Shown one piece after another: positions 22,201 through 31,713 of a DNA stretch of 64,000 nucleotides (position 1 is the first letter of the stretch; each line of letters starts with the position of its first letter). A program made the position numbers and the translations under genes. Source of the DNA: Mesocentrotus franciscanus. Its lineage: Eukaryota > Echinodermata > Echinoidea > Camarodonta > Strongylocentrotidae. Under the pieces are notes generated by a model. The model was given only the letters and a program-made list of their open reading frames with translations. It did not search any database and had not been told where the DNA came from. The stretch is from the NCBI GenBank assembly GCA_037976565.1, contig CP137681.1:30508707-30572706 (forward strand), in the 5' to 3' direction.

Positions 22201-25200
22201 ATTATAAAGTGATCAGCTTACACTGGCAGTGTACACAATTCGAAGGATTGAATACACATGTTTATTTGACCTTCATTATGTATTTGTAAACCATCCCTGG
22301 TGTATTAGAAAATATGTTTAATAAATAAAATTAAGACACAAAAAAAGAAATCGAAATGATTTTCTCATCGTCTTTGTAAATTTCTCTTAGGCATTGCTCT
22401 GGAATCAATCAAGCGCGAGAAGCTGACTTCCAAGATCGGTCCCGGAGAAACGATCGTGAACGAAATTGAGATCAAGGTCGATGACTACCTTGGCAAGATC
22501 GACGACCAGGGCTTACTGTCAGTCTTTGGCATCGTTTCTGTCAAGGTGAGATACGGACCTACAGGGAGGATAATGCGATCCCCAAATCGCTAACAGGAGA
22601 TGCTGACATATATTAAAATTAACATTTAACCGGAATAGGGGTGCTAAATAAGGCATGTGTCAAAAGATCCCTTCCTTGACATCACGAGGAACAGACAACT
22701 TCGGTTTGTTTGGCATATTATGAGAAGAGAAGGCACAGAAGAATGGATACTGACAGGAAAAATTGAGGGAAAGAGAAGCAGAGGGCGACAGCGTATTAAA
22801 TACATGGATAAGTTTATTGGGCTGACTGGTAATAGAAGCAACGTCACATTACAAAGAACCGGGGATAGAAGTAGATGGAAAGCCTTGATCGTCTATGCAG
22901 GAGATGAAATGTCTGGAACAGACAAAGCACCTAGCAGGCCAGCAAGGGGTGCTATAATAGGGGAATCCCGCCAGCCTTCTCAAGGTTGTCTAAGTTGGTT
23001 ATGGTGGGGGCAAGGGCTGACGGACGGAAATAAAGACATGCATTTTTTAAAGGTTTTACCATAGAGATATATATTTAATAAGGCTAGAGTGCGGACTCGT
23101 CATACGCGCCCGTGCAAAGCTCTGTGCGGGCATGGAGGGCGGTCCGCCATTACTGTGAAGGGCAAAACATCGAGAAATACCCGGATGTCCCATTCGAAAC
23201 TGTGCAATGTTATGCTTTATTTTTCGGGTTGATTTATCGGTTTTCGAGTATGAAACGTAATAATTGTGGTATTTTGCATAATGCATGAACCCTACTCATG
23301 CCTCAGTCATGGTGACTGGTGTAGGTCAAGTTTAATTACGGGTGTTATGGTGAGGTAAAAGGGATACAGAAAGCTATTTGTATTGCAGTATATCTATAAA
23401 TACAATTTGGGTTCTTCTTTGTCAATCTACATCAGTTCGTGATTCAATGCAAAGAAAATGTTTATTTTTATTTTATACGAGTAAAGAAAAATTTTTGAAT
23501 AATTTAAAGTCAGAATGAGACCTAGCAGAACGTCACACAAGGACGCCGTTACTGTGCGTTACAAAAACTTTGATATTATGACATCAAATATTACTTGACT
23601 TTCAACCAATCAGAATCAAGCATTTGGGACTTGTGTTTGATTTTTATATAATGATATCAAACAAAGTTTTATGCAACAGGGCCAATGTCTTTCTAATTCA
23701 GTTATTGGGACTGACAGGAACATGAGAGCCAGGGTTTATTGATTTAAAACGCTTTAAAAGTAATATATTCATTTTATGTTTATGGCTATTATAAACAGAT
23801 TGATACTTATAGATTTATGATAGAGATGGATACGTAGATAGCTAGACACATAAATACATGGATAGATAGATAGAATATAGAAGGATAGGTAGATTTTCCC
23901 CGTATGTTGTGCACAGTATCTTGTTGGGTCGTTCGTTGTTCTGCCCTCCTTAGTAATGGCGGCCAACGCTCCAGGTCGGCACAGCAATTTGAACGAGTAC
24001 GCCCTCTAGCGTTTGTATATATATCTCTATGGTTTTTACCTATCAACGAGCCTCGCAAAACAAGTTATTCTAGTCTGCGCACGTTTAAATAGTATGTATG
24101 CGCATATTATTAAAGACAGTGTTTTTCTATCCAGAACCACGATAACCATAGGGCTCCTAGGCTTGGTAACGTCGCGTTTATATTCACATCTGTTATAAAA
24201 GTAACCCACTTTAAGCTGATAGCAAGCAACTTCACCATACAAAAGGGTGCTAGTGGTATTTTCCTGGCAATACCTTACAGGAGATCCTGGTTTAACAACT
24301 TAAACACCTATGTTGAAACGTCTTTTTTATAGAGTGTAATCTATTAAAGAGTGTATCTAACCCTGAAAATCTTACTAATATTAATGTGTTGGTCACATAT
24401 ACAGAAAGGATAATCTGGGGGGGGGGGATACATTAACAGGGAAGATTGCTGAAAGGAGAAGCAGGGGATGGCAACGCCTCACATATTTACAAAGCCTGAA
24501 CAAATGGGCAACCACATATGAAATCAGCAATACTGACTTTTTAAGAATGGCAGATAATAGACAGAAATTGAAGGCCATGCCCGCCGGTGTCTGTAACAGA
24601 CCTGGCACGTGATGATGATGAATCTAACTTTAAGACGGTGCTTACCTTTGAATTAATTTTTCTGTATCTCTTCCTGATGACAGGAGACAAGCAAGACAGC
24701 CACTATACAGGATGAGATCAGACTCAAGATTCCTGACCTAGAGGTCAAAGGTGAGGTCAACGGGTCAGAGGTCAAGCTCACGGTAGAGTTCACGAACCCT
24801 CTTCAAAAGACCCTGACGGACTGCGAATTTGTGGTGGAAGCTCCTAAACTTGTCAAACCATTCACAGTTAAACACCCGTAAGTATCCCTATAAAGGAAAT
24901 GACGCTGCAAAACCACGGCGGTTTTGTATGATGACGTGAAGTGTATACGCTTCACATGTATGTATCATATAGCACATGGTTCAGTGAATACGCGCAAGTC
25001 ATTTGCTGCCCGCAGTTGCCAATCATTTACACATAAAAATAATTTAAAAAGCGGCGGCCTTTTTCAGGCTCTATGCCGGGGCTGTATTTAAGCATTTTGT
25101 AATTGATAATAATCATTACTTCGAATGTTTCCAAGCATTGAATTTTGATAACCTTGTCCAAACAAAGCACCACCTTTGCAATAATGACAATATAGTTAGT

Positions 25201-25425
25201 TTTTAAAATCAATGAACCTTCTCTTTAATTATCCAAACCACTTGATGAAATTGTTCAGCAATTTATTTCATTTTTTCCAGGAACATCCAAGCTGATGAGA
25301 AGATCACGAAGGAGATTACGTTCAGAGCAAGAGGTAGGGGTAAAAAAGACGTCCTCATTGAGTTCGACTCCCAATACCTCAAAGATGTCACGGGATCCGT
25401 GGTCGTCGACGTCCAGGAAGCATAG
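15869..25425 (+). CDS. Transglutaminase (protein-glutamine gamma-glutamyltransferase), 12 coding exons
   Basis: Calcium-dependent enzyme that forms isopeptide bonds between glutamine and lysine side chains. Coding exons: 15869-16216, 16673-16838, 17173-17285, 17684-18024, 18624-18787, 19148-19428, 20042-20114, 20649-20845, 21798-22022, 22391-22545, 24684-24877, 25281-25425, all with GT-AG introns; about 800 residues. Order: glycine- and acid-rich extension, N-terminal beta-sandwich (HHTDEF, RRGQEF), catalytic core (Cys382 in YGQCWVF, His440 in WNFHVW, Asp463 in WQAVD; the spacings of 58 and 23 match human TG2), AEVNAD calcium-site region, then two C-terminal beta-barrels. MGSGSS fits an N-myristoylation signal, suggesting a membrane-anchored enzyme like insect annulin. 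The exon 3/exon 4 junction lacks one base for frame continuity (2402 coding nt, 2403 needed); residue numbers assume that base. Orthology to a particular vertebrate TGM is not decidable here. Confidence 0.93.
16436..16545. repeat. (GAT)n-rich microsatellite in intron 1
   Basis: Degenerate GATGAT/GGTGAT triplet repeats about 130 bp upstream of exon 2. Confidence 0.9.
16673..16838 (+). CDS. Transglutaminase coding exon 2
   Basis: Encodes the opening of the N-terminal beta-sandwich ([28 protein letters not shown]). Acceptor TTTCAG, donor AAAA|GTAAGG, leaves phase 1. Confidence 0.93.
17173..17285 (+). CDS. Transglutaminase coding exon 3
   Basis: Encodes [16 protein letters not shown] through [16 protein letters not shown]. 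Only one frame is open. The GT at 17286 leaves phase 0, whereas exon 4 needs phase 1: a one-base discrepancy. Confidence 0.9.
17353..17475. repeat. (CT)n polypyrimidine tract in intron 3
   Basis: Long TCTCTCTC runs start about 70 bp after the exon 3 donor; the purine-rich complement gives an artefactual Arg/Glu ORF. Confidence 0.95.
17684..18024 (+). CDS. Transglutaminase coding exon 4
   Basis: Acceptor CCGCAG. The open frame begins with two leading bases, then [40 protein letters not shown] and WNYGQFD. This is the end of the beta-sandwich and start of the core. Donor AAG|GTAAGT, phase 0. Confidence 0.95.
18624..18787 (+). CDS. Transglutaminase coding exon 5
   Basis: Encodes [28 protein letters not shown] and [10 protein letters not shown], the conserved block before the catalytic Cys. 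Donor CAT|GTAAGT, phase 2. Confidence 0.95.
19148..19428 (+). CDS. Transglutaminase coding exon 6, catalytic triad
   Basis: Carries all three catalytic residues: Cys (YGQCWVF), His ([12 protein letters not shown]) and Asp ([11 protein letters not shown]), plus [13 protein letters not shown]. Donor GATG|GTACGC, phase 1. Confidence 0.97.
19550..19700 (+). mobile_element. tRNA-derived SINE in intron 6
   Basis: A tRNA-like segment has box B GGTTCGATC at about 19603, with TTGACTCTCATACGAAAGC before it as an anticodon-arm-like stretch. No intact tRNA fold. Confidence 0.5.
20042..20114 (+). CDS. Transglutaminase coding exon 7
   Basis: Short exon encoding [16 protein letters not shown] through HDTR, the canonical CGPAPV block. 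Acceptor ACTAG, donor CCAG|GTATGA, phase 2. Confidence 0.95.
20649..20845 (+). CDS. Transglutaminase coding exon 8
   Basis: Encodes [28 protein letters not shown] and [12 protein letters not shown], which includes calcium-binding positions known in the family. Donor GAAG|GTGAGT, phase 1. Confidence 0.95.
20999..21133. mobile_element. MITE of the ATCAATCGC family in intron 8
   Basis: GCCCCGTCTTATGAACAGTT opens it, with internal TTGCGATTGAT repeats, and it closes with an AAGACGGGGC-like but mutated end (TTAGACGGTGC). Same family as 10292-10440. Confidence 0.8.
21221..21485. mobile_element. Dispersed element with inverted GGCGGATCCAGGGG ends
   Basis: Left end GTGGCGGATCCAGGGG pairs with right end CTGGATCCGCCCCTGA. 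The interior has GGGCCCCCCTCCCTAGAAAA and a short (TTG)n. The same sequence occurs in inverse orientation at 63.74-63.99 kb, and a relative at 28.92-29.66 kb. Non-coding. Confidence 0.8.
21495..21605 (-). mobile_element. SINE-like fragment in intron 8
   Basis: GTGGCAATAGTAGATTAATG and GCAGGGACTCGAACCCC (box B reversed) match the layout at 28230-28320. Only part of the element is present. Confidence 0.5.
21798..22022 (+). CDS. Transglutaminase coding exon 9
   Basis: Encodes [32 protein letters not shown] and [12 protein letters not shown]: end of the core and the first C-terminal barrel. Acceptor ATATAG, donor ACAG|GTACTG, phase 1. Confidence 0.93.
22391..22545 (+). CDS. Transglutaminase coding exon 10
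   Basis: Encodes first C-terminal barrel strands ([31 protein letters not shown]). Acceptor TCTTAG, donor TCAAG|GTGAGA, phase 0. Confidence 0.93.
22655..22930 (+). pseudogene. LINE ORF2 C-terminal fragment in intron 10
   Basis: Encodes [32 protein letters not shown] and [15 protein letters not shown]. The pattern GHI.R..GL...L.GKI.GKR.RGRQR is the C-terminal tail common to RTE/R2-type and related non-LTR elements. It is 5'-truncated and dead. Confidence 0.75.
23059..24032. mobile_element. About 970-bp non-autonomous TIR element in intron 10
   Basis: CCATAGAGATATATAT at 23059 is mirrored by ATATATATCTCTATGG ending at 24032. The arms stay similar for about 110 bp (GCTAGAG-GCG-ACTCGT, GGCCGCCATTACT). 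Flanks share GGTTTTAC/GGTTTTTACC, a plausible target duplication. GATA repeats at about 23810-23890. No transposase. Confidence 0.8.
24380..24620 (+). pseudogene. Second LINE 3' fragment in intron 10
   Basis: Encodes [42 protein letters not shown] and [14 protein letters not shown]. It ends in a TGATGATGAT tail typical of such LINE 3' ends. Same class of C-terminal tail as 22655-22930, but a different copy. Confidence 0.8.
24684..24877 (+). CDS. Transglutaminase coding exon 11
   Basis: Encodes [27 protein letters not shown] and [14 protein letters not shown], the second C-terminal barrel. Acceptor GACAG, donor CACCC|GTAAGT, phase 2. It follows a 2.1-kb intron full of transposon fragments. 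Confidence 0.93.
25281..25425 (+). CDS. Transglutaminase coding exon 12 and stop
   Basis: Encodes [31 protein letters not shown] and the last strand SVVVDVQEA, then TAG. Acceptor TTTTTTCCAG. Confidence 0.93.
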
Positions 25426-25458
25426 AGGCTCGTTCAGATATAACGCGGTAAAACCCCC

Positions 25459-25503
25459 AATAAAATTTAGAAATCCGCCGTGTTTTTTTAATGTGTAAAT
25501 AAA
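25459..25503 (+). promoter_or_regulatory. Polyadenylation signals of the transglutaminase gene
   Basis: AATAAA at 25459-25464 and 25498-25503, 34 and 73 bp after the stop codon. Confidence 0.6.
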
Positions 25504-25689
25504 TAGCAAATACGCGCAACAAAGGTCATGTGCGTATTCAATGAGCTCTAGATCTGTGTTATACGATACTGTAATGTGTTAAGCGTATTACACTTCGCAT
25601 CATCATACACAAATTAACAGCAGTGGCTTTGCCGCGTCATATCTAAATGAGGCCTTCTAGTGTTTTTGTTATTTTATTGATCTGATCAT

Positions 25690-25788
25690 CTCCGATACAT
25701 ACAAAGGTTTTCCTAGTCCAGTTTGACTTATAATAATACCCTAAGATGTCACGGGATCCCTGGTCCTCGAAGTCAAGGGGGCGTAATC
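25690..25788 (+). pseudogene. Decayed duplicate of the transglutaminase last exon
   Basis: AAGATGTCACGGGATCCCTG at 25742 matches 25381-25400 of exon 12. The frame GTC-ACG-GGA-TCC continues as LVLEVKGA plus TAA, parallel to VVVDVQEA plus TAG. Upstream, VFLVQFD-like codons parallel DVLIEFD, but a short insertion adds stop codons (TTATAATAA). No matching acceptor keeps a frame, so it is a relic of a tandem exon or gene duplication. Confidence 0.75.
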
Positions 25789-25819
25789 AAGTTTCTCTTG
25801 TTGGTGATGTTGATGTTGT

Positions 25820-26040
25820 ACGATGATTCTTTCACCTGACTGCTAAGAAAGCATATGTATGCTGTAAGTAAGCAACCACAGGGGCAACGGCTCAGGTCCT
25901 CTCCGAAGGACTTGGTAATGATAATTATTGCCTTACCAAAGGGCACGAGCGCATTTATTTGTTTCGAATCCGGGACCTGCCGGTTACAAGACCACTGTTC
26001 TACCTCTAATCCACTACGACACATTATCATTGTTGTCGCT
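25820..26040 (-). mobile_element. tRNA-derived SINE, antisense
   Basis: On the minus strand a box A-like segment (TAGAGGTAGAACAGTGG) is followed by CTTGTAACCGGC and a box B-like GGATTCGAA. The body continues through GCTTACTTACAGC, homologous to the fragment at 10200-10291. Confidence 0.7.
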
Positions 26041-26110
26041 CTTCATCATCATCATCATCATAAGCACCATCGCCAAAACAATCATATCCATCATCGCCAT
26101 GACATCATTA
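26041..26110. repeat. (CAT)n microsatellite
   Basis: CATCATCATCATCATCAT, then degenerate CAT/CACCAT triplets. Confidence 0.9.
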
Positions 26111-27095
26111 CCTCATGTAAATAATCATAGAAATATTATGTGTTTGTAAATATATATATATTTTTTGAATCTACCATGTACATGTATCGGTAAACATACT
26201 CTATCTTACATAGTATACAATGCAATTATTTTACAATTTGTATTTAGGTTAGAACGCTATGATTATGTTTTTTCTTTTTTTTAAACATTTATGTAATTTC
26301 GTGAAAACATGTTGGTCTTCCACTATATTTTTTGGTCGGAAACAAATTTTCTATAATTTTAGGATTTCAAAGTTTGAATGCAAATTATATTGTTGTAATC
26401 GAATATCGAAATGTCTATAGCGTTGTATGATTACCTGTGTCAAGCCCGGTGAGCATTATTAATAATTTTAGGACTTCAACTTTTTGATGCAATTTTGATA
26501 GCTTTGTAAACTGAGCTGCTTTTTGTTTCCTGTAAGGTGGCAGTATACCAAATCATTTTTCAACTTAAATAACTGAGCTCCCATGTTTCCGATAACGAGA
26601 AGTATAACGTTACTTTGATTAAAAGTATGCCCTAAGTTGTATTTTTACGCTTAATCTATTCTTTATATTCTCAACATAAGTGATTTTTCTAAATAGAAAA
26701 TAAGAAATTACTGTTATACAAATGAGTGTCCACCACGATTGTCCAATGTGTTAATTTGTTGTATAAAATCAAATCATGGAGTACTAAAATAAAGAGCCTC
26801 AGGCTGGCAGGACTTTTTTCCAGAAAATAAAGACTACATTTATGGTATATCACTGTCAAGGAGTCCATTTGCATAATGTTCAACGAATATAAAAATATTT
26901 TAAATCATCCATTATTCCCTTTGCCATGTTTACAAAGCATGATTAATAAAATTATTATGTGTAACATATAAATGAAATAATCGAATTATTTATAATAAAG
27001 GTGATTTATTTATAAACAAAATATACAAAAAGCCTATTGTATTTGGTGGCTTCGACTGGAATACACTTATGAATAAATGACAACATTTTAAAATG
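26111..27095. other. A/T-rich spacer, no gene seen
   Basis: No ORF above background and no repeat with a partner in the window. Confidence 0.6.
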
Positions 27096-27099
27096 ATAT

Positions 27100-27175
27100 T
27101 AATAATCATCTGGATTTATAAAGCATTTAATACGAAATAACATCTCTAAGCGCTTTAAACATATTATTACCCCGG
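27100..27175 (-). mobile_element. SINE 3' tail fragment
   Basis: TTTATAAAGCATTTAATACG and CTAAGCGCTTTAAACAT form the AAAGCGC/GCGCTT tail motif also present at 38990-39045. Confidence 0.5.
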
Positions 27176-27179
27176 TCAT

Positions 27180-27757
27180 TGGATTCATTCACGCAAAATT
27201 CCTACCTTTCCTACCCAACCAGGCACTCCAATGACTATCACCTATTTAACGCCAAAACCGCCTTAGCTCAAAACTCAATTAGACATTCTGGCCCTGATAC
27301 CTGGAATGCACTACACCCTGAAAAAAAAGATGAATACAATGCTATCTTTTAAAGAGCGGTGAAAACGTTTCTTATTGCTCATCTTTAAATCCACCATCAA
27401 AATTTGCTTTCCTTCATTCTTCATAATTTCTCTTGGTACGCCTGTCGTTACAAAAATCGATAATTTTCAGTAGTCTTACTTTTTTGCTTCCATTCATTGA
27501 AACGTTGATTATAACCTTCCATGACCTGGTATGAATAAACGTATGAATAAAGAGTGGCCTACTTGGGATACTGAATAAACACTTTTTGTATACAAACATT
27601 TCAAGGCTTCGAGGTTTACAGTCTTCACATACCAGCTCGCTGATCTCACATTCTTATTCTGATTGTCCAGAAACCTCGCGAGTCTTCTCATTCTATAAAT
27701 ATAATATATCCCAAGTTGGCCACCCAATATATTAATGTGCATCTTCTTTTTTTTACC

Positions 27758-27788
<31 letters not shown>

Positions 27789-28112
27789 CAATTTGAAATC
27801 CGTCTACAACATAAATCTGTGAATCTTACCCCCTCCTTCTTTTTTCCTTTTTTTTCTCTCTGTTTTTCCTTTTACCAATTGTTTTCTTCTTCATATATGT
27901 ATTATTATGTATCCATGGAGGGTAGTCATGCTATCAAGCTTTGCTTACTTTGTCAACCCTCCTGTTTGATGTTTTCGATTAGTTACAGCCAACCTTACTA
28001 TGTTTTACATATACTCTTCTGTCATGTATAGAATGTTCAATGATTTGTTTGTTATATATTTGTAAAACTGTAAAAGAAAAAGAAAATCGAAAATAAATAA
28101 ATAAATAAAATC
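27180..28112 (+). pseudogene. LINE 3' fragment with A-rich tail
   Basis: 27220-27390 encodes HSNDYHLFNAKTALAQNSI, GPDTWNALHPE and, after a stop, RAVKTFLIAHL. This is the SI...GP.LWN.LP...F...LK.FL tail of CR1/jockey-like RT proteins. The tail (AAAATAAATAAATAAATAAA) at 28090-28110 marks the 3' end. An (AT)n at 27762-27790 and unrelated sequence lie in the 3' UTR. Confidence 0.65.
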
Positions 28113-28117
28113 GAATC

Positions 28118-28345
28118 AAATCAAATATGTACCATCTCCATTTCCTGGGGAGTATTCCTACCATTTGGTCACCGTGAGGGCATATGGCAATGTCTACCAC
28201 AAAGGCTTTCGTCAGCCTATCAGGTCCCCATTTCTCTCCTGGGTATGGAGTGGCAAATGTAGATTAATGCTTTGCCAAAAGATATTAGTGCCGTGTCGGG
28301 GATTGAACCCACGACCTAAAATAGACACGTTACAATATACGTATG
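28118..28345. mobile_element. SINE-like repeat
   Basis: Contains GTACCATCTCCA, GGGCATATGGCAATG, GAGTGGCAAATGTAGATTAA and GGGATTGAACCCACGACC. It is homologous in inverse orientation to 38850-38970, where CATTAATCTACATTTGCCACTC and GCCATATGCCCTCATGGT recur. GGATTGAACCCACGACC resembles a reversed tRNA T-arm. Confidence 0.65.
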
Positions 28346-28359
28346 AGACATTTATAGCA

Positions 28360-28785
28360 GAAGACAAAATATAACACGAAAACCACATCAAAATTAGTCA
28401 GACAACTAACTATATACTCATCGCTTTATATATCAAGTTTCCTATTCTTTATTTTTCTTAAAAAGATCACAACTACTTTCGAAAAATCCACATGAGGCAA
28501 TTTGAATAGCCCTGCATGTGCGTCTTTTATTGAAACGCGAGAACACAACAATGACGTATAACGTAAATCGAAAATGATTTCTATGTGATAATCGATAGCG
28601 TTGTGAAGTTACCCTAAAGATAACTTCTTTTTGTTGAAAATAGTTGTGATCGTGTAGGAAATTGAAATATTTTCTACCGGAAAGATTTCACGTCATATCG
28701 CTGATCAAGGATACACCGATACACGTACTTGAACTGTTTAAACTCTTGATACCCATGTTTTGATAAAGAAAATAACAGTTTAAAC
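28360..28785. other. Spacer, no gene seen
   Basis: No ORF or repeat recognised before the LINE 3' terminus. Confidence 0.5.
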
Positions 28786-28924
28786 AAGATTCAAGATTCA
28801 AGATTCAAGATTCAAGATTTATTCGTTCCATTCAATAAAAAAAAACATATATGTATATAAAAGATATTACAAGTGTAAAAAAACAAATAAAGAAATACAA
28901 ATTATACAAACATCAGAAGGTAGC

Positions 28925-29665
28925 AGGCGCAGATCTACGGGGGATTTATGGGGTTAAACCCCCTTGGCGGCCAAAGAAAAGAAAAAAGAAAATAACTTGA
29001 AAAAAAAAAAAAGAAGAACAAAAAGAACGCACACTGGAGAGAAACCCTTTCAAGTGCAAATATTGTGAGAAGATATTCAACTCATCTGGTAACTTAACCA
29101 AACACATGCTAACTCTAGATATAACTGTGTATTAAACTGTTACTTGATTTAAAAAGACGTTATCATGCACTGCTTTTTACGGTCTCCATTGTGTTAGTGG
29201 ATGCCAGGAAAAACATCACTTTTTAATACGGGGGTTCAAAATAGGACCAACAAAAATCGCCTCGCCGCTACGCTGCTCGTCGACGATGCTCTGCATCGTC
29301 ATTGGGTCAAACTGTTTAAACTGTTACTTGATTTAAAAAGACGTTATCATGAACTGCTTTCTATGGTCTCCATTGTGTTAGTAGATGCCAGGAAAACATC
29401 ATTTACGGGCCGGGGGGTTCAAAATAGCAACAACAAAAAAAATCGCCTCGTTTAAACTGTTTAAACTGTTACTTGATTTAAAAAGACGTTATCATGCACT
29501 GCTTTTTATGGTCTCCATTGTGTTATTATATGCCAGGAAAACATCACTTACGGGGTTCAAATAAACACCCCCAAAAAATCGGCTCGTGGACGATGCTCCG
29601 CATCGTCATTATTTTGGTCAAACCCCCTTCCTTATAGCAAAGGCTAGATCCGCCCTTGAGGGGTT
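28925..29665. mobile_element. Inverted-end element carrying triplicated 170-bp units and a zinc-finger relic
   Basis: The ends GCGCAGATCTACGGGGG and CTAGATCCGCCCTTGAGG resemble those of the element at 21.2 kb. The interior has three tandem units starting ACTGTTACTTGATTTAAAAA near 29138, 29318 and 29466, each with GACGTTATCATG and TGCCAGGAAAA. At 29020-29115 a C2H2 finger remnant lies ahead of the units. No transposase. Confidence 0.7.
29018..29115 (+). pseudogene. C2H2 zinc-finger remnant
   Basis: THTGEKP is readable in one frame and FKCKYCEKIFNSSGNLTKHM in the next. This is the inter-finger linker plus Cys-x2-Cys-x12-His, with one frameshift and the last His lost. Host-derived sequence captured in a repeat is the likely origin. 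Confidence 0.7.
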
Positions 29666-31167
29666 ACGTACTTGCTAATAAATAAGATTTGAGTTTCCTT
29701 TTAAATCCATTAAAATTTCTAGTTTGACATATTTCCTGAGGAAGTGCATTCCAGACAAGAGGTGCAGTATGTTTAAAGGTAAAGACCAGTTTTGGAAACG
29801 CCCCTCTCTCAAAAAAATGAAATGGAAGCTCTCATTACCAATCATGTGAAAGAATATGTTTTGACTAATACGTGATGATACAAATTTTGCCGGTAAAGTC
29901 GGGAAACCGCCAACTAACTGAAACCATTTGGTAAACTATTATATCTATTGGGAACAAATAGATATCGCGCACGTGGTCGCGTAGTCCCATATACATCTTT
30001 CTGTGTACAGTGCTTGTAACTTTACCAAGACTGGGCCAAATTTCTTATCATTTTGATGATTCCAGAACCTTGCAGTACACACCAATATTTATATGCTAGA
30101 TGATCAACCTTTTCTGATCGATTCCACAACGTTTTTTTAAAATGCAATCGTATGACCAGAACTGGTCTTTATCTTTAAATGAAAATGACACAAAGTTTTT
30201 GTACATTTGAATATATGAAATTTAACTCTATGACGAGTGTTATAGTTATGGATTTCATTGTTAAAAGTTAATAACACTTGCAGATTTTCAGGCAGTGATG
30301 TATAAACATGTCTAAAGAGCATAAATCCTACTAAATACTTATTAAGCTGATCTATATCAAGTACTTTCAATTTGAGAAATAAAGGTTTAGAATGTGCATG
30401 AAAATCAGATAAAGTACAGCATCTAACTACTCTCTTTTGCAATTTTAAAAGTTTATCTAACTTTGATGGATATGTTATTCCCCAAACAATATTTCCATAA
30501 CTAAGATAAGGCAAGACTAATGTGTTATATAGTAGAAGAAGAATTTCTTTAGGTAAGAGATAACGTAATTTGCTAATGATACCAACACCTTTTGAAGTCT
30601 TATTAGTTATGGCAAGAATTTGGCTATCCAAGATAAGTCTTCATCAATTACTACACCTAGAAATTTGGTAGAAATGACTCGTTTTATATCAAGTTTGTTG
30701 ATTTGAACTACCAGATCTTGTGCATTGTTTTTTTTTTTTTTAATTTTTAAGTTATAGAAGTACATATATACAGTTTTTTTTCTACATTAATAGATAGCTT
30801 ATTTAAATTAAACCATTTAGATACATTTAGTAGTTCATTATTAAGCATAATTTGTACCTGTGTAATATCATTATGACTAATCAAAATGTTGGTATCATCA
30901 GCAAAATGTACAAGTTTAAGAAGAGATGAGCAATTGGAAAGATCATTTATATAGAGTAAAAAAAAAAAGCAACGGACCCCGGATTGAACCCTGTGGTACA
31001 CCACACACGATTTGTAAATTATTTGAAGTAACATTGTTGAAATATACCACTTGACTTCTATTTGTTAGATAATTCTCAAACCAAGTTAAAACAAGCCCGC
31101 GAAATCCATAATTTCTTAACTTATAAAGCATTATATTGTGGTCAATTGTGTCGAAAGCTTTGCTTAA

Positions 31168-31709
31168 CTCTTTGCCCGCTACGTTCGGCTAGCGGAACAT
31201 ACAGCGGGCTGCCAACTTCGACTCAAGTCACATTTCATTCACAATACACACGGAACGCATTTAATTCTATTGTACGCACACACACAATAGTAACGCGTGC
31301 TTCGCATTGTATACACATCACACTTCATTGCACCGCTTTCGCAGACATTGTTTACATTGACATTTTCCGAGAAAAATTGAGTTTTTGAAACTGCTTTTGC
31401 AAATATTCTGATGAGCTAGGATGGCCCCTATTAGGAGGAGACGGGACTTCTTCACTGCTGATCAGGTACGAGAACTTGTGATGGACCCTGTTCCAACAGC
31501 CGACTCTGATTCAGAGGAGAGCGAGACTGACTCTGACGAGGAAGATGAGCCTGGTCCCACACGTACACTTTTGCAAAGTTTTTCATTACAGTACACCAAT
31601 CAAAAGTTATTGCGAGTTGAATAAGCATAGTCCATGCAGAACCCCTCCTAAGGTGGCACCCTAAAAACAATGTGGCACAGGGGGGATTGTGTACGTGGCG
31701 GGCAAAGAG
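31168..31709. mobile_element. piggyBac-like element, copy 1
   Basis: 542 bp with imperfect 19-bp TIRs: CTCTTTGCCCGCTACGTTC at left against CTCTTTGCCCGCCACGTAC from the right end. TTAA flanks on the left; the inner right flank reads TTCA. The first 145 bp and last 130 bp are nearly identical to copy 2, with a CA dinucleotide and one base differing in what I compared. The middle keeps the start of a transposase-like ORF. Confidence 0.88.
31421..31570 (+). pseudogene. piggyBac transposase N-terminal remnant
   Basis: Starts MAPIRRRRDFFTADQV and runs into an acidic Ser/Asp/Glu stretch (DSDSEESETDSDEEDEPG), the usual layout of a PGBD/piggyBac N-terminus. The DDE core and Cys-rich end are deleted; after about 31570 the frame enters the shared 3' end. 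Confidence 0.65.
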
Positions 31710-31713
31710 TTCA

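Larger units (their letters stand above)
28787..31167 (-). pseudogene. CR1/L2-like LINE, 3' half (RT core to 3' end)
   Basis: Reads leftward. From 31167: SKAFDTIDHNIMLYKLRNYG (RT motif A onward), VPQGSIRGPLLF (motif B), then, after a frame change, FADDTNILIS (motif C; the usual Y replaced by F), KWFNLNKLSINVEK, LPYLSYGNIVWG and IHNYNTRHRVKF. The 3' end is a tandem ATTCAAG tail at 28791-28825. At least two frameshifts and an A-run expansion make it dead. A separate element (28925-29665) sits in its 3' UTR. Its missing 5' half is at 48.0-49.04 kb. Confidence 0.9.
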
